64,000 bases of DNA from Prevotella pectinovora (GTDB lineage: Bacteria > Bacteroidota > Bacteroidia > Bacteroidales > Bacteroidaceae). Made by a program: the position numbers and the translations under genes. Under the pieces are notes generated by a model. That model saw only the letters and a list, made by a program, of their open reading frames with translations. It had not been told where the DNA came from and did not search any database. Of this stretch, positions 1 through 10,312 are shown piece after piece. Each line of letters opens with the position of its first letter. Position 1 is the first letter of the stretch. The stretch covers positions 124,001-188,000 of the forward strand of contig NZ_JXQI01000021.1 of NCBI RefSeq assembly GCF_000834015.1, written 5' to 3'.

Positions 1-768
1 CTGCTGAAAGAGGCTACGATATATGTCAGCCTCGAACCCTGTTCTCACTACGGCAAGACACCGCCATGTGCCGACCTCATCATCCGGAAGGGGGTGAAGA
101 GGGCGGTAGTGGGCTGTGTTGACCCCTTTGCCAAAGTGCATGGCAACGGAATCAGAAAACTGCGTGAGGCTGGCATCGAAGTCACTGTGGGAGTGCTTGA
201 GGAGGAATGCAACGAACTGAACAAGCGCTTCTTCGCATTCCATAGACTCAAACGCCCGTATATACTGCTGAAATGGTGTCAGACGGCAAACGGTTTCCTC
301 GACGACTGTAATAAACCGCTGCGCATGTCTACTCCATACACGCAGATGCTCGTGCATAAGCTGAGGAGCGAATACGACGCAATACTCGTCGGACGAGTGA
401 CGGCGGAGAGAGACAAGCCGAAACTCAATGTGCGCCTATGGGCTGGCAATGACCCTAAGCGCATCGTGATAGACCGGGAGCATCCGTGTTTCGATGGTCT
501 CTGCTTTGACAACGGCGACACCGTGCCCGGACAGATAGCCGGTTGGCTGCATGGACAAGGAGTGCAGTCGCTGATGGTGGAAGGTGGAGCGGAGACGCTG
601 AAGGGCTTCCTGCGTGCCGGACTGTTTGACGAGATAAGGGTGGAGACGGCACCGGTAGTGGTGGACGGCGGTACGGCGGCTCCGATGCTGGCCGGAGAAG
701 AACTCCGATTCACAGGCAGAGAGGTGTATGGACAGAATGTAATCGACACATACCACCGCATCGGTTAG
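1..768 (+). CDS. ribD: RibD, riboflavin biosynthesis deaminase/reductase, 5' end missing
   Basis: Bifunctional enzyme of riboflavin synthesis: deaminates the pyrimidine intermediate and then reduces its ribosyl side chain. The reading frame is open from base 1, so the gene starts upstream of the window. The zinc deaminase motif PCSHYGKTPPC is visible at bases 37-69. The reductase half follows, with the NADPH-binding-like VEGGAETLKGFL segment near 580. A GTG at 94 would start a shorter ORF, but it would cut away the zinc motif, so it is not the start. Ends with TAG at 768. Family assignment is firm; only the 3' part, about 255 codons, is present. Confidence 0.93.
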   Translation: MLKEATIYVSLEPCSHYGKTPPCADLIIRKGVKRAVVGCVDPFAKVHGNGIRKLREAGIEVTVGVLEEECNELNKRFFAFHRLKRPYILLKWCQTANGFLDDCNKPLRMSTPYTQMLVHKLRSEYDAILVGRVTAERDKPKLNVRLWAGNDPKRIVIDREHPCFDGLCFDNGDTVPGQIAGWLHGQGVQSLMVEGGAETLKGFLRAGLFDEIRVETAPVVVDGGTAAPMLAGEELRFTGREVYGQNVIDTYHRIG

Positions 769-835
769 GTCTGCCGATATGGGGAGACCGTGGGTTCAGA
801 CAATAATATTATGTAATATAAACAACGAAAACATT

Positions 836-1090
836 ATGAAGATTTATGATTATATGACTCAGGGCACCTGCAGTCAGGCAATACACATCGAGCTCAACGA
901 CGACAATACCATCAACAACGTGTCGTTTACTGGTGGCTGCAACGGAAACCTGAAAGGCATCGGAAAACTCGTGGAGGGAATGCCGGCGGAAAAGGTGGTG
1001 GAGAAGCTGCGTGGTGTGACTTGCGGTTTCAAGAACACAAGTTGTCCGGACCAGCTCGCCAACGCCCTCAGTGAGATGTTGAAAGGTTGA
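836..1090 (+). CDS. TSCPD-domain protein (TIGR03905-like)
   Basis: Small protein of 84 residues. It carries the family signature NTSCPDQL near the C-terminus and the conserved block FTGGCNGNLKGI. Such short TSCPD proteins resemble the C-terminal domain of B12-dependent ribonucleotide reductase; their own role is not established. The start at ATG 836 (MKIYDYMTQG) fits the family better than the upstream in-frame ATG at 779. It follows ribD by 67 bp and may be cotranscribed. Confidence 0.85.
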   Translation: MKIYDYMTQGTCSQAIHIELNDDNTINNVSFTGGCNGNLKGIGKLVEGMPAEKVVEKLRGVTCGFKNTSCPDQLANALSEMLKG

Positions 1091-1183
1091 TGCCATTTTT
1101 TATCCGTAAAATGCGAGATAAACAAAAAAAAATGTTACCTTTGCAATCGTTACAAAAAACCGATGTGCGCAGAGGTGCATAGG

Positions 1184-1255
1184 GGTCTCATAGTTCAATG
1201 GATAGAACAAGTCTCTCCTAAAGATTAGATCCGAGTTCGATTCTCGGTGAGACCA
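1184..1255 (+). tRNA. tRNA-Arg (anticodon CCU)
   Basis: Cloverleaf can be folded by eye: 7-bp acceptor stem GGTCTCA/TGAGACC, D arm GTTC/GAAC, anticodon stem AGTCT/AGATT with loop CTCCTAA giving anticodon CCT (reads AGG), and T arm CCGAG/CTCGG with TTCGATT. The 3' CCA is not encoded. A Bacteroidota -7 box TACCTTTGC lies at 1136-1144. Confidence 0.95.
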
Positions 1256-1351
1256 CATCAGTGATTACAGACAAGACGGATGGCGTAAACATTGCGGCCA
1301 ACCATTATTGCCTTATTTTGAAACAATATCAAAGACTTAAATTTTAAATTT

Positions 1352-1669
1352 ATGGAAAATAAAGAAAAACAGGAGGGACAGTTCCAGCTCGAACTTCCTC
1401 AGAATGTTGCTCAGGGTGAATATGCAAACTTCGCACTCATCACCCACTCTCGTTCAGAATTCATCGCAGACTTCGCTCGCGTATTGCCAGGTCTTCCAAA
1501 GGCAGTCATCAACAGCCGTGTGATTCTCGCTCCGGAGCACGCCAAGCGTCTGCTCATGGCTCTTCAGGAGAACGTGGCTAAGTATGAGCACGAGTTCGGC
1601 AAGATACAGCTTCCTGGTCAGGAAGGCAAGACCATCGCTCCATTCAACGTAAACAAGGGCGAGGCTTGA
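1352..1669 (+). CDS. DUF3467 family protein
   Basis: 105-residue soluble protein with the pattern typical of DUF3467: YANFALITHSRSEFIADFARVLPG followed by a conserved segment on alanine/leucine-rich helices (APEHAKRLLMALQENVAKYE). No signal peptide or membrane segment. Function unknown. It is a single gene followed by a clear terminator at 1739-1784. Confidence 0.85.
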   Translation: MENKEKQEGQFQLELPQNVAQGEYANFALITHSRSEFIADFARVLPGLPKAVINSRVILAPEHAKRLLMALQENVAKYEHEFGKIQLPGQEGKTIAPFNVNKGEA

Positions 1670-1738
1670 TCTATAGGCTAATTACGGATGCGGCAATCCC
1701 CGTTGATGGCGGATGGATGGCATCGCGGAAAAAATAAT

Positions 1739-1784
1739 GACGGATGCGCAGTAGAGATGATACTCGATGCGCATCCGTCTTTTT
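1739..1784 (+). terminator. Rho-independent terminator after the DUF3467 gene
   Basis: Perfect 12-bp stem GACGGATGCGCA (1739-1750) and TGCGCATCCGTC (1768-1779), followed by a T run. It also separates this unit from the convergent lipoprotein gene. Confidence 0.9.
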
Positions 1785-1809
1785 GTTTGTTTGTCAGCAA
1801 GGCTGGCGG

Positions 1810-2223
1810 TTATTTGCCGATATCCAACTTCCAGTTGCCGTCCTCATCCTTGCGGAGCTTGATGTCGTCGGTGGTCTCGGAGCCGTCGCCCATCACTATC
1901 TTCATCTTTACTATGGCAGTCTTGCCGTCCTCTGAGATCTCCTCGCTCAGAGCTTCGTATGACTTGATGCCGTCCTGCTTCTCAAATTTCTTCGTTGCCT
2001 TGTCCTTCATCATGGCTACGAGCATCTGCTTCTCGTCCTCAATCTCCTTCTTGTCCTTGCCCTCTTCCTTCTTCTGATAGATGAGGTCCACATATCCCTC
2101 GTAGTCGCCCTTCTGGATGCAGGCAATTGACTTCTCGGCAACCTTGGTAGGAGTGTTGCTGTTGCATGATGTCATCACGAGTGTCAGGATAAGGACACCT
2201 AAAATTGTCATTAGCTTTTTCAT
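1810..2223 (-). CDS. DUF4878-like lipoprotein
   Basis: 137 residues with a lipoprotein signal peptide (MKKLMTILGVLILTLVMTSC, lipobox at Cys20), so probably anchored in the envelope. The mature part (TPTKVAEKSIACIQKGDYEGYVDLI ...) resembles DUF4878 proteins, which have an NTF2-like fold: a helix with the KGDYEGYVDL pattern and then beta strands ending in GNWKLDIGK. Binding partner unknown. Confidence 0.8.
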   Translation of the reverse strand: MKKLMTILGVLILTLVMTSCNSNTPTKVAEKSIACIQKGDYEGYVDLIYQKKEEGKDKKEIEDEKQMLVAMMKDKATKKFEKQDGIKSYEALSEEISEDGKTAIVKMKIVMGDGSETTDDIKLRKDEDGNWKLDIGK

Positions 2224-2266
2224 AATTGTAGTTGGGTTTAGTTAATAATGTTATTTAAATAAATAG

Positions 2267-2390
2267 TGTTGTCATCGTTCGTTCCTTTGATGCTGTTGTA
2301 ACTTGTTCTCTTTTGAGAATGTCGTCACTCGCTCTTTTGTGGATGTCGTCATCGTTTGTTCCTTTTGCCGGTGCCGTCATTGTGTGTCCT
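2267..2390. repeat. Degenerate tandem repeat, period about 24-28 bp
   Basis: Five imperfect copies beginning TGTTGTCATCG, TGTTGTAAC, TGTCGTCAC, TGTCGTCATCG and TGCCGTCAT start at 2267, 2294, 2320, 2344 and 2372. They lie between two convergently oriented-looking envelope genes, on the 3' side of the 2377-3027 gene and overlapping its last codons. No gene is assigned to it. Confidence 0.6.
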
Positions 2391-3027
2391 GGAATGTGAC
2401 GATTCTCTTCAGCCTGCGGCATCTGAGAAAGTCGGAGGGGTAGATGACGTGGCTGAATTTCACTCCCGGCAGTATCGCGTCGTGGCGTATGCCGTTGGTG
2501 ATGTCGATGCCGCATTTCTGGTATACATGTGCCACGAGCTGGCTGCAATACATCTTCGTGGTGTCGCTGTCGTTGTAGTCGTCGTCGAAGAGCGTGCCCC
2601 GTTTGTATATCCCGTAGGCAAGGCGGGCGCTCTTCTCTGCCGTTTCCCTGTCTCGGTATCTCAGCACGCATCCTTTTGATGCCCTGATGGTGGAGAAGAA
2701 ATCCTCAGGCCGCTCCATCTTTACCCTGTCAACGTCGCCCTCGAAGTCCGGTTCGTCGGGTACGGCATGTACCACCATCTTCCTGCCGCATGAGTCAACG
2801 ATGATGCCGCAGTGGGAGAAGTCTGACCCGCCGTCGGCTATTCTCACGGCGCGGCTGGTGAGTCCTGTTCCTTTGCGCAGCACTATGTCGCCCTCTTCAA
2901 GAGTGGTGCCGGCAGGCATGATGCAGTGAGCCTTCTCGTCTTTCTTGCTGCATGCTGTCAGGATACAGACAATTACAAATGTCAGTAGCCAGAATTTCTT
3001 GGGTATTGATAGAAGTGCTTTCCTCAT
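2377..3027 (-). CDS. YiiX/YebB-like NlpC/P60-fold (permuted papain-like) lipoprotein
   Basis: 216 residues from ATG at 3027 (MRKALLSIPKKFWLL), chosen because it gives a lipoprotein signal peptide ending LTAC; the longer ORF adds a non-coding-like leader. The mature part begins GDIVLRKGTGLTSRAV and has SDFSHCGIIV, the His and neighbouring residues expected of the YiiX/C92-type permuted NlpC/P60 fold, then MYCSQLVAHVY with a Cys in the position of the usual nucleophile. Probably an envelope amidase or lipid-processing hydrolase; substrate not deducible. Confidence 0.82.
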   Translation of the reverse strand: MRKALLSIPKKFWLLTFVIVCILTACSKKDEKAHCIMPAGTTLEEGDIVLRKGTGLTSRAVRIADGGSDFSHCGIIVDSCGRKMVVHAVPDEPDFEGDVDRVKMERPEDFFSTIRASKGCVLRYRDRETAEKSARLAYGIYKRGTLFDDDYNDSDTTKMYCSQLVAHVYQKCGIDITNGIRHDAILPGVKFSHVIYPSDFLRCRRLKRIVTFQDTQ

Positions 3028-3575
3028 CAGCTTGCTGTTGGTTTCTGCAAATATACGCAATAGTCGGAAATAAACAAAATTTTTACACCTTATTATATAT
3101 ATAGGAGCGGGAAAAAAACTTTCTGAAGTGTTTGCCTGGGTGTTGTACCTATTTTTTTGAAGCCATATCATCGGTGGTCGCTGAAAATGCAATATAGTCT
3201 GAACTTTTTCTTGAGACGTTCTGACTATCAGCTTTTGTCTGTGCCTTTTCCGTTTCGCCTTTGATGGCGGCTAAGGTGTATATGTGTGACGTGTATCTGT
3301 CGGCAGGACGTAGATGTTTTTTAATTTCTTCTTATTCAGCTTGTTATATTGTGTGCCTTAAGTCATGGTTTTGTTCTTGTTTTGCGTTACAAAACGTTAA
3401 TAAAGTATATATCGTGTAAAATTATGAGTGTAAGAAAAGTAGTAAGACTCCATTTATTAGGTAATATAAAAAAAAGTTCCTACCTTTGCAACCCAAATTG
3501 GTCTTATGGCTGAGACCGTATTGTAATATCTTGATAATAACAAAATAATAAATATAAAATTAAAAATTAAAAACA
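3028..3575. other. 548-bp intergenic region upstream of rpsL
   Basis: AT-rich, with no ORF I can support. It separates the divergent YiiX-like gene from the ribosomal cluster and contains the rpsL promoter at its right end. An A/T-rich segment with TATATATATA near 3091-3101 lies upstream of the minus-strand gene. Confidence 0.6.
3481..3489 (+). promoter_or_regulatory. -7 box of the rpsL promoter
   Basis: TACCTTTGC matches the Bacteroidota -7 consensus TAnnTTTG. A convincing TTG -33 element is not visible; the upstream spacer is A-rich. The leader would be about 80 nt. Confidence 0.6.
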
Positions 3576-3953
3576 ATGCCTACAATTCAGCAATTGGTAA
3601 GAAAAGGCAGAAGGGTGCTTGTTGACAAGAGCAAGTCTCCAGCTTTGGACTCATGTCCTCAGCGTCGTGGAGTCTGCGTCCGTGTCTACACCACAACCCC
3701 TAAGAAGCCTAATTCGGCAATGAGAAAGGTTGCCCGTGTTCGTTTGACAAACCAGAAAGAGGTGAACTCTTACATTCCAGGAGAGGGACACAACTTGCAG
3801 GAGCACTCAATCGTGCTTGTTCGCGGTGGTCGTGTTAAGGACCTTCCTGGTGTGCGTTATCACATCGTTCGTGGTACTCTTGATACCGCAGGTGTAGCTA
3901 ACCGTACACAGCGTCGCTCTAAGTATGGTGCTAAGCGTCCAAAGCAGAAGTAA
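3576..3953 (+). CDS. rpsL: 30S ribosomal protein S12
   Basis: 125 residues, full length. The decoding-site loop [13 protein letters not shown] is intact, with Lys43 and Lys44, and the second loop [10 protein letters not shown] is intact, so it has the streptomycin-sensitive type of residues. First gene of the ribosomal super-cluster. The 137-bp gap to rpsG is one of the largest in the cluster. Confidence 0.98.
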   Translation: MPTIQQLVRKGRRVLVDKSKSPALDSCPQRRGVCVRVYTTTPKKPNSAMRKVARVRLTNQKEVNSYIPGEGHNLQEHSIVLVRGGRVKDLPGVRYHIVRGTLDTAGVANRTQRRSKYGAKRPKQK

Positions 3954-4090
3954 TCATAACCGAGAGGTTTAAAATCTAACATTTTAATCGTTTTGCTGGA
4001 GAATTGTTATAACAGGTTGAGTAAGCGGCTCAAGAGAGAGCACTGAAGAACATTGACAGCCCCAAGCAGAATTTATTTTCAAAACAAGAA

Positions 4091-4567
4091 ATGAGAAAAG
4101 CAAAACCAAAGAAACGCGTGATCCTTCCGGATCCAGTTTTCAACGACCAGAAGGTCTCTAAGTTCGTGAACCACTTGATGTATGACGGAAAGAAAAACAC
4201 CTCATACGAAATTTTCTACAAAGCATTGGATACCGTAAAGGAGAAGATGTCAAATGAGGAGAAGTCTGCCCTTGAGATTTGGAAGACTGCTCTCGACAAT
4301 ATCACTCCACAGGTGGAGGTTAAGAGCCGTCGTATCGGTGGTGCTACCTTCCAGGTGCCTACAGAGATTCGCCCAGACCGCAAGGAGAGCATCTCTATGA
4401 AGAACATGATCGCTTTCGCTCGCAAACGCGGCGGAAAGTCAATGGCTGACAAGCTGGCTGCAGAGATCATGGATGCTTTCAACAACCAGGGTGGTGCCTT
4501 CAAGCGTAAGGAGGACATGCACCGTATGGCTGAGGCTAACCGTGCGTTCGCTCACTTCAGATTTTAA
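4091..4567 (+). CDS. rpsG: 30S ribosomal protein S7
   Basis: 158 residues, full length ([15 protein letters not shown]... to AHFRF). S7 starts assembly of the 30S head on 16S rRNA. Lies between rpsL and fusA, the usual str-operon order. The upstream 137 bp could hold an S7-responsive leader, but I see no convincing fold. Confidence 0.98.
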   Translation: MRKAKPKKRVILPDPVFNDQKVSKFVNHLMYDGKKNTSYEIFYKALDTVKEKMSNEEKSALEIWKTALDNITPQVEVKSRRIGGATFQVPTEIRPDRKESISMKNMIAFARKRGGKSMADKLAAEIMDAFNNQGGAFKRKEDMHRMAEANRAFAHFRF

Positions 4568-4592
4568 TTTTTTGATAAGGTAAAAAAGAATC

Positions 4593-6710
4593 ATGGCAAA
4601 GCAAGATTTACATTTGACCCGCAATATCGGTATTATGGCTCACATCGATGCCGGTAAGACAACAACTTCTGAGCGTATCCTGTTCTATACAGGTAAGACT
4701 CATAAGATTGGTGAGGTGCATGACGGTGCCGCTACAATGGACTGGATGGCACAGGAGCAGGAGCGTGGTATCACCATTACCTCTGCTGCTACTACCTGTA
4801 ACTGGAACTATGCAGGCAAGTCATACAAGATCAACTTGATCGATACTCCGGGACACGTTGACTTCACCGCTGAGGTGGAGCGTTCACTCCGTGTACTCGA
4901 TGGCGCTGTTGCTACTTACTGTGCAGTAGGTGGTGTTCAGCCACAGTCTGAGACCGTATGGCGTCAGGCTGACAAGTATAATGTACCTCGTCTGGGTTAC
5001 GTGAACAAGATGGACCGCTCAGGTGCTGACTACTTCGACGTACTCCGTCAGATGAAGGAAGTGCTGGGTGCCAACCCTGTTTCTCTCGTAGTGCCTATCG
5101 GTAGCGAGGAGACTTTCAAGGGCTTGATCGACCTTATCAAGATGAAGGCTATCTTCTGGCACGATGAGACAATGGGTGCTGAGTATGAGGTAGACGAAAT
5201 TCCTGCTGACCTCAAGGACGAGGCTGAGGAATGGAGAGGCAAGCTGGTTGAGTCTGCTGCCGAATTCGACGAGGCTCTCATGGAGAAGTACTTCGAGGAT
5301 CCTGATTCTATAACAGAAGAGGAACTCATGGCAGCTCTCCGCAAGGGTACTCTCGCAATGGAGTGCACACCGGTTCTCTGTGGTTCTTCATTCAAGAACA
5401 AGGGTGTTCAGACTCTTCTTGACTATGTTTGCGCATTCTTGCCATCACCACTCGATACACCGAACATCGTGGGTACTAACCCTGATACAGGTGCAGAGGA
5501 AGACCGTAAGCCATCTGAGGATGAGCCTACATCAGCTCTTGCGTTCAAGATCGCTACTGACCCATACGTTGGTCGTCTCGTGTTCTTCCGCGTATACTCT
5601 GGTAAGGTGGTTGCTGGTTCTTATGTATACAACACCCGCTCACGCAAGAAGGAGCGCGTTAGCCGTCTGTTCCAGATGAACTCTGCTAAGCAGATTCCTA
5701 TGGAGATTATCGACGCTGGTGACATCGGTGCAGGTGTAGGTTTCAAGGATATCCGTACTGGTGATACTCTCTGCGACGAGGAGCACCCAATCGTACTCGA
5801 GTCAATGACATTCCCTGATCCAGTGATCGGTATCGCTGTTGAGCCAAAGAGCCAGGCTGACGTTGACAAGCTCGGTATCGGTCTCGCCAAGCTCGCTGAG
5901 GAGGACCCAACCTTCACAGTACACACTGACGAGCAGAGCGGTCAGACTGTTATCTCTGGTATGGGTGAGCTTCACCTCGACATCATCCTCGACCGTCTGA
6001 AGAGAGAGTTCAAGGTTGAATGTAACCAGGGTAAGCCTCAGGTTAACTACAAGGAGGCTATCACCAAGACCGTTAACCTCCGTGAGGTTTACAAGAAGCA
6101 GTCTGGTGGTCGTGGTAAGTTCGCTGACATCATCGTAAACGTTGGTCCTATCGACGAGGACTACAAGGAGGGCGGACTCCAGTTCATCAACGAGGTTAAG
6201 GGTGGTAACATTCCTAAGGAGTTCATCCCATCAGTACAGAAGGGATTTGAGAACGCAATGAAGAACGGTGTTCTCGGTGGCTATCCTATGGACAGCTTGA
6301 AGGTAGTTCTCGTGGATGGTTCATTCCACCCGGTTGACTCCGACCAGCTTTCATTCGAAATCGCTGCTCTCCAGGCTTACAAGAACGCTTGCGCTAAGGC
6401 AGGTCCAGTTCTTATGGAGCCTATCATGAAGCTCGAGGTTGTTACTCCAGAGGAGAACATGGGTGACGTGATCGGTGACTTGAACAAGCGCCGTGGACAG
6501 GTAGAGGGAATGGACGAGACTCGTTCTGGTGCCCGTATCGTTCGCGCTATGGTTCCGCTGGCAGAGATGTTCGGTTATGTAACAGCTCTCCGTACAATCA
6601 CTTCAGGTCGTGCTACAAGCTCTATGGAGTATGACCATCATGCAGCTCTCTCTAACACTATCGCCAAGGCAGTGCTCGAGGAAGTTAAGGGTCGTACAGA
6701 CCTCCTGTAA
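4593..6710 (+). CDS. fusA: Elongation factor G
   Basis: 705-residue translocation GTPase. G1 [13 protein letters not shown] at residues 16-28, G3 DTPGHVDF near 84, G4 NKMDRSGAD near 138; domain IV with the loop region [10 protein letters not shown]-terminal domain V to the end. Starts 26 bp after rpsG. It is the ribosomal-cluster copy of EF-G and highly codon-biased. Confidence 0.98.
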   Translation: MAKQDLHLTRNIGIMAHIDAGKTTTSERILFYTGKTHKIGEVHDGAATMDWMAQEQERGITITSAATTCNWNYAGKSYKINLIDTPGHVDFTAEVERSLRVLDGAVATYCAVGGVQPQSETVWRQADKYNVPRLGYVNKMDRSGADYFDVLRQMKEVLGANPVSLVVPIGSEETFKGLIDLIKMKAIFWHDETMGAEYEVDEIPADLKDEAEEWRGKLVESAAEFDEALMEKYFEDPDSITEEELMAALRKGTLAMECTPVLCGSSFKNKGVQTLLDYVCAFLPSPLDTPNIVGTNPDTGAEEDRKPSEDEPTSALAFKIATDPYVGRLVFFRVYSGKVVAGSYVYNTRSRKKERVSRLFQMNSAKQIPMEIIDAGDIGAGVGFKDIRTGDTLCDEEHPIVLESMTFPDPVIGIAVEPKSQADVDKLGIGLAKLAEEDPTFTVHTDEQSGQTVISGMGELHLDIILDRLKREFKVECNQGKPQVNYKEAITKTVNLREVYKKQSGGRGKFADIIVNVGPIDEDYKEGGLQFINEVKGGNIPKEFIPSVQKGFENAMKNGVLGGYPMDSLKVVLVDGSFHPVDSDQLSFEIAALQAYKNACAKAGPVLMEPIMKLEVVTPEENMGDVIGDLNKRRGQVEGMDETRSGARIVRAMVPLAEMFGYVTALRTITSGRATSSMEYDHHAALSNTIAKAVLEEVKGRTDLL

Positions 6711-6724
6711 AAAACACATATTAG

Positions 6725-6779
6725 AGAGAGAGGACGCCATTTAGCGTATGACTCTTAATTGACGTGCCTCTCTCTTTAT
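6725..6779 (+). terminator. Hairpin with T-rich tail between fusA and rpsJ
   Basis: Arms AGAGAGAGG (6725-6733) and CCTCTCTCT (6767-6775), then TTATTTCTT. It could be a partial terminator or attenuator splitting the str part (rpsL-rpsG-fusA) from the S10 part, or an r-protein leader. No second promoter is obvious. Confidence 0.55.
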
Positions 6780-6808
6780 TTCTTATATTATTAATTTCAA
6801 AATTAAAA

Positions 6809-7114
6809 ATGAGTCAGAAAATCAGAATCAAGCTGAAGTCTTACGACCACAAGTTGGTTGACAAGTCAGCAGAGAAGATCGTGAAGGCAGTAAAGGCTAC
6901 AGGTGCCATCGTTAGCGGTCCTATTCCATTGCCTACACACAAGCGTATTTTTACCGTTAACCGCTCTACTTTCGTTAACAAGAAGTCTCGTGAGCAGTTC
7001 CAGCTCAGCGATTACAAGCGTCTTATCGACATCTACAGCTCAACAGCAAAGACCGTTGACGCCCTGATGAAGCTTGAGTTGCCAAGCGGTGTAGAAGTAG
7101 AAATCAAAGTATAG
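6809..7114 (+). CDS. rpsJ: 30S ribosomal protein S10
   Basis: 101 residues starting [13 protein letters not shown] at 6809; an upstream in-frame ATG at 6764 would add a hydrophobic leader not found in S10, and it lies inside the hairpin. Contains [17 protein letters not shown], the conserved 16S-binding loop. First gene of the S10 segment. Confidence 0.97.
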   Translation: MSQKIRIKLKSYDHKLVDKSAEKIVKAVKATGAIVSGPIPLPTHKRIFTVNRSTFVNKKSREQFQLSDYKRLIDIYSSTAKTVDALMKLELPSGVEVEIKV

Positions 7115-7138
7115 TTTAATTTTTTAATATTAATTGAA

Positions 7139-7753
7139 ATGCCAGGATTAATTGGAAAAAAAATCGGAATGACATCCGTTTTCAGTGCCGACGGTAAGAA
7201 TGTACCGTGCACTGTTATCGAAGCAGGTCCTTGTGTTGTAACTCAGGTAAAGACCGTTGAGAAGGACGGTTACCAGGCCTATCAGTTGGCTTACGGCGAG
7301 ATGAAGGAGAAGAATACCACTAAACCTATGCTCGGCGTATTCAAGAAGGCAGGTACAACACCAAAGAGACACTTGGCCGAGTTCAAGTTTGACGAGGAGT
7401 ACAACCTCGGTGACACCATTACGGTTGAGATCTTCAACGACACAAACTTCGTTGACGTTGTAGGTACCTCAAAGGGTAAAGGTTTCCAGGGTGTCGTTAA
7501 GCGTCACGGATTCGGTGGTGTAGGACAGTCTACTCACGGACAGGACGACCGCGCCCGCAAACCGGGATCTATCGGTGCTTGTTCTTACCCAGCAAAGGTA
7601 TTCAAGGGAATGCGCATGGGCGGACAAATGGGAGGTGACAGAGTGACAACTCAGAACCTCAAAGTGTTAAAGGTAATTCCAGAGCACAATCTTATTCTCG
7701 TTAAGGGAAGTGTAGCTGGTTGTAATGGTTCAACCGTAATAATTGAGAAATAA
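7139..7753 (+). CDS. rplC: 50S ribosomal protein L3
   Basis: 204 residues ([15 protein letters not shown]...). The conserved central loop [24 protein letters not shown], which reaches towards the peptidyl transferase centre, is complete. Its stop overlaps the rplD start by one base, which suggests translational coupling. Confidence 0.98.
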   Translation: MPGLIGKKIGMTSVFSADGKNVPCTVIEAGPCVVTQVKTVEKDGYQAYQLAYGEMKEKNTTKPMLGVFKKAGTTPKRHLAEFKFDEEYNLGDTITVEIFNDTNFVDVVGTSKGKGFQGVVKRHGFGGVGQSTHGQDDRARKPGSIGACSYPAKVFKGMRMGGQMGGDRVTTQNLKVLKVIPEHNLILVKGSVAGCNGSTVIIEK

Positions 7754-8382
7754 TGGAAATTAGCGTATTAAATATCAAAGGTGAGGACACTGGAAGAAAG
7801 GTTACGTTAAACGAATCAATCTTCGGAATTGAGCCTAATGACCATGTTCTTTATCTCGATGTAAAGCAGTACCTCGCTAACCAGCGTCAGGGAACAGCAA
7901 AGTCTAAGGAGAGAAGTGAGCATGCTGGTTCTACACGTAAGCTCGGACGTCAGAAAGGTGGCGGCGGCGCACGTCGTGGTGATATCAACTCACCTGTACT
8001 CGTTGGTGGTGGTCGCGTATTCGGTCCTAAACCACGTGACTATCGTTTCAAGCTGAACAAGAAAGTTAAGTCTCTCGCACGCAAGAGCGCTCTTTCTTAC
8101 AAGGCTCAGGAGAATGCTATAGTTGTTGTTGAGGACTTCACTTTTGAGGCTCCAAAGACTAAAGAATTCGTAAATGTTGCTAAAAATCTTAAAGTTGACG
8201 GACGTAAGACTCTCTTGGTTTTGCCAGAAGTAAATAAAAACGTATATTTGTCAGCTAGAAATTTGCAGCGTACCGAAATCATGACTGCATCGGCCCTCAA
8301 TACTTACAAGGTTTTGAACGCTGATGTTCTTGTCGTGACTGAAAATTCGCTCAAGGCAATCGACGGAATCTTAACAAAATAA
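7753..8382 (+). CDS. rplD: 50S ribosomal protein L4
   Basis: 209 residues. The long loop with [31 protein letters not shown], which lines the exit tunnel, is intact. In E. coli L4 represses its own operon; here the hairpin before rpsJ is the only candidate target. Confidence 0.97.
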   Translation: MEISVLNIKGEDTGRKVTLNESIFGIEPNDHVLYLDVKQYLANQRQGTAKSKERSEHAGSTRKLGRQKGGGGARRGDINSPVLVGGGRVFGPKPRDYRFKLNKKVKSLARKSALSYKAQENAIVVVEDFTFEAPKTKEFVNVAKNLKVDGRKTLLVLPEVNKNVYLSARNLQRTEIMTASALNTYKVLNADVLVVTENSLKAIDGILTK

Positions 8383-8403
8383 ATTAATAGGAGACAGTAA
8401 ATT

Positions 8404-8748
8404 ATGGCATTCATTATCAAACCATTGGTCACTGAGAAGATGACTAAAATTACAGACAAGTCTTCTGTTGAGAAAACTTACAAGGTAAAGGGTGAGACAC
8501 GCACAAAGAAGGCAGAGGCTAAGTATGGCTTCATCGTTCGCCCAGAGGCCGGTAAGCTCGAGATTAAGAAAGAAATTGAAAGTCTGTATAACGTTACAGT
8601 AATTAATGTAAATACGCTTCGTTACGCTGGTAAGCGCTCAAGCCGCTATACAAAGGCCGGACTCATCAAGGGTCAGAAGAACGCGTATAAGAAGGCAATC
8701 GTTACTCTGAAAGAGGGCGATACAATTGATTTTTACAGCAATATCTAA
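8404..8748 (+). CDS. rplW: 50S ribosomal protein L23
   Basis: 114 residues, slightly longer than the usual 95-100 because of an insert rich in Lys and Glu (VKGETRTKKAEAKYG). The tunnel-exit docking site for trigger factor and SRP belongs to this protein. The C-terminus keeps the GDTIDFYSNI ending. Confidence 0.96.
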   Translation: MAFIIKPLVTEKMTKITDKSSVEKTYKVKGETRTKKAEAKYGFIVRPEAGKLEIKKEIESLYNVTVINVNTLRYAGKRSSRYTKAGLIKGQKNAYKKAIVTLKEGDTIDFYSNI

Positions 8749-8756
8749 AATAAAAA

Positions 8757-9581
8757 ATGGCAGTACGTAAATTTAAACCGGTTACACCGGGTCAAAGACA
8801 CAAGGTTATTGGCACGTTCGAGGAGATTACTGCATCCGTGCCAGAGAAGTCTCTCGTTTACGGTAAACGTTCTACCGGCGGTCGAAACAACACCGGTAAG
8901 ATGACTGTCCGCTATCGTGGCGGCGGTCACAAGAAGAAGTTCCGTATGATCGACTTCAAACGAGAGAAAGATGGTGTTCCAGCTGTAGTTAAGACAATTG
9001 AGTATGATCCAAACCGCTCGGCTCGTATCGCTCTCTTGTTCTACGCAGATGGAGAAAAACGTTACATTATTGCTCCCAATGGACTGCAGGTAGGTACTAC
9101 CCTGATGTCTGGTAAGGATGCAGCGCCTGAGATTGGAAACACTCTCCCGCTCGCTAACATCCCAGTAGGTACAGTAATTCACAACATTGAATTGCGTCCT
9201 GGACAGGGTGCCCTGCTCGTTCGTTCGGCTGGTAATTTTGCTCAGTTGACTTCTCGTGAAGGCAGTTATTGTGTTATCAAACTCCCTTCTGGCGAGACTC
9301 GTCAGATTCTTAGTGCTTGTAGAGCTACTGTAGGTAGCGTAGGTAACTCGGACCACGCTCTTGAGTCGTCTGGTAAGGCAGGTCGCTCACGTTGGCTTGG
9401 TCGTCGTCCACACAACCGTGGTGTTGTAATGAACCCAGTTGATCACCCAATGGGTGGTGGTGAAGGACGTCAGTCTGGAGGTCATCCACGTTCACGTAAG
9501 GGCTTGTATGCTAAGGGACTCAAGACAAGAGCTCCAAAGAAGCATTCTAACAAGTATATTATTGAAAGAGCTAAGAAATAA
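8757..9581 (+). CDS. rplB: 50S ribosomal protein L2
   Basis: 274 residues. Conserved [17 protein letters not shown] near the C-terminus, containing the His implicated in peptidyl transferase function. Starts 8 bp after rplW. Confidence 0.98.
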   Translation: MAVRKFKPVTPGQRHKVIGTFEEITASVPEKSLVYGKRSTGGRNNTGKMTVRYRGGGHKKKFRMIDFKREKDGVPAVVKTIEYDPNRSARIALLFYADGEKRYIIAPNGLQVGTTLMSGKDAAPEIGNTLPLANIPVGTVIHNIELRPGQGALLVRSAGNFAQLTSREGSYCVIKLPSGETRQILSACRATVGSVGNSDHALESSGKAGRSRWLGRRPHNRGVVMNPVDHPMGGGEGRQSGGHPRSRKGLYAKGLKTRAPKKHSNKYIIERAKK

Positions 9582-9602
9582 TCAAGTTAATTAGAGTAAA
9601 TT

Positions 9603-9869
9603 ATGAGTCGTTCATTAAAAAAAGGTCCGTACATTAACGTATCGCTCGAGAAGAAAATTCTCGCTATGAATGAAAGCGGAAAGAAGAGTGTCGTTAAAAC
9701 ATGGGCTAGAGCATCAATGATTTCCCCTGATTTTGTGGGTCACACTGTTGCAGTTCATAACGGAAATAAATTTATTCCTGTTTACATTACCGAAAACATG
9801 GTCGGCCACAAGCTTGGTGAGTTCTCACCAACACGTCGTTTCGGCGGACATGCTGGTAATAAGAAATAA
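9603..9869 (+). CDS. rpsS: 30S ribosomal protein S19
   Basis: 88 residues ([18 protein letters not shown]...), with the conserved [16 protein letters not shown] ending. Binds with S13 in the 30S head. Confidence 0.97.
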   Translation: MSRSLKKGPYINVSLEKKILAMNESGKKSVVKTWARASMISPDFVGHTVAVHNGNKFIPVYITENMVGHKLGEFSPTRRFGGHAGNKK

Positions 9870-9898
9870 CAGGCAAACCATTGTAAAAAGAAATTAAA

Positions 9899-10303
9899 AT
9901 GGGAGCAAGAAAAAAAATATCGGCTGAGAAAAGAAAAGAGGCCTTGAAAACAATGTACTTTGCGAAGCTCAATGGCGTTCCTTCTTCTCCACGTAAAATG
10001 CGCTATGTAGTTGACATGGTTCGTGGCATGGAGGTTAACCGCGCCCTTGGAGTTCTCAAATTCTCTAACAAGGCTGCTGCTGCAGACGTAGAGAAGTTGT
10101 TGCGCTCTGCTATCGCAAACTGGGAAACAAAAAATGACCGTAAGGCTGAAGACGGTGAACTTTATATCTCTAAGGTCTTCGTTGACGAGGGCGTTACAAT
10201 GAAACGTATGAGACCGGCACCACAGGGCCGTGGTTACAGAATCCGCAAGCGTAGCAACCACATCACTCTGTTTGTTGATGCCAAAACTAATGATGAAAAA
10301 TAA
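9899..10303 (+). CDS. rplV: 50S ribosomal protein L22
   Basis: 134 residues. The extended beta hairpin [23 protein letters not shown], which forms part of the exit tunnel constriction, is complete. Confidence 0.97.
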   Translation: MGARKKISAEKRKEALKTMYFAKLNGVPSSPRKMRYVVDMVRGMEVNRALGVLKFSNKAAAADVEKLLRSAIANWETKNDRKAEDGELYISKVFVDEGVTMKRMRPAPQGRGYRIRKRSNHITLFVDAKTNDEK

Positions 10304-10312
10304 TATAGTAGA

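Noticed and set aside
2255..2671. Minus-strand ORF of 138 codons
   Set aside because: Overlaps the YiiX-like gene in another frame and runs through the tandem repeat.
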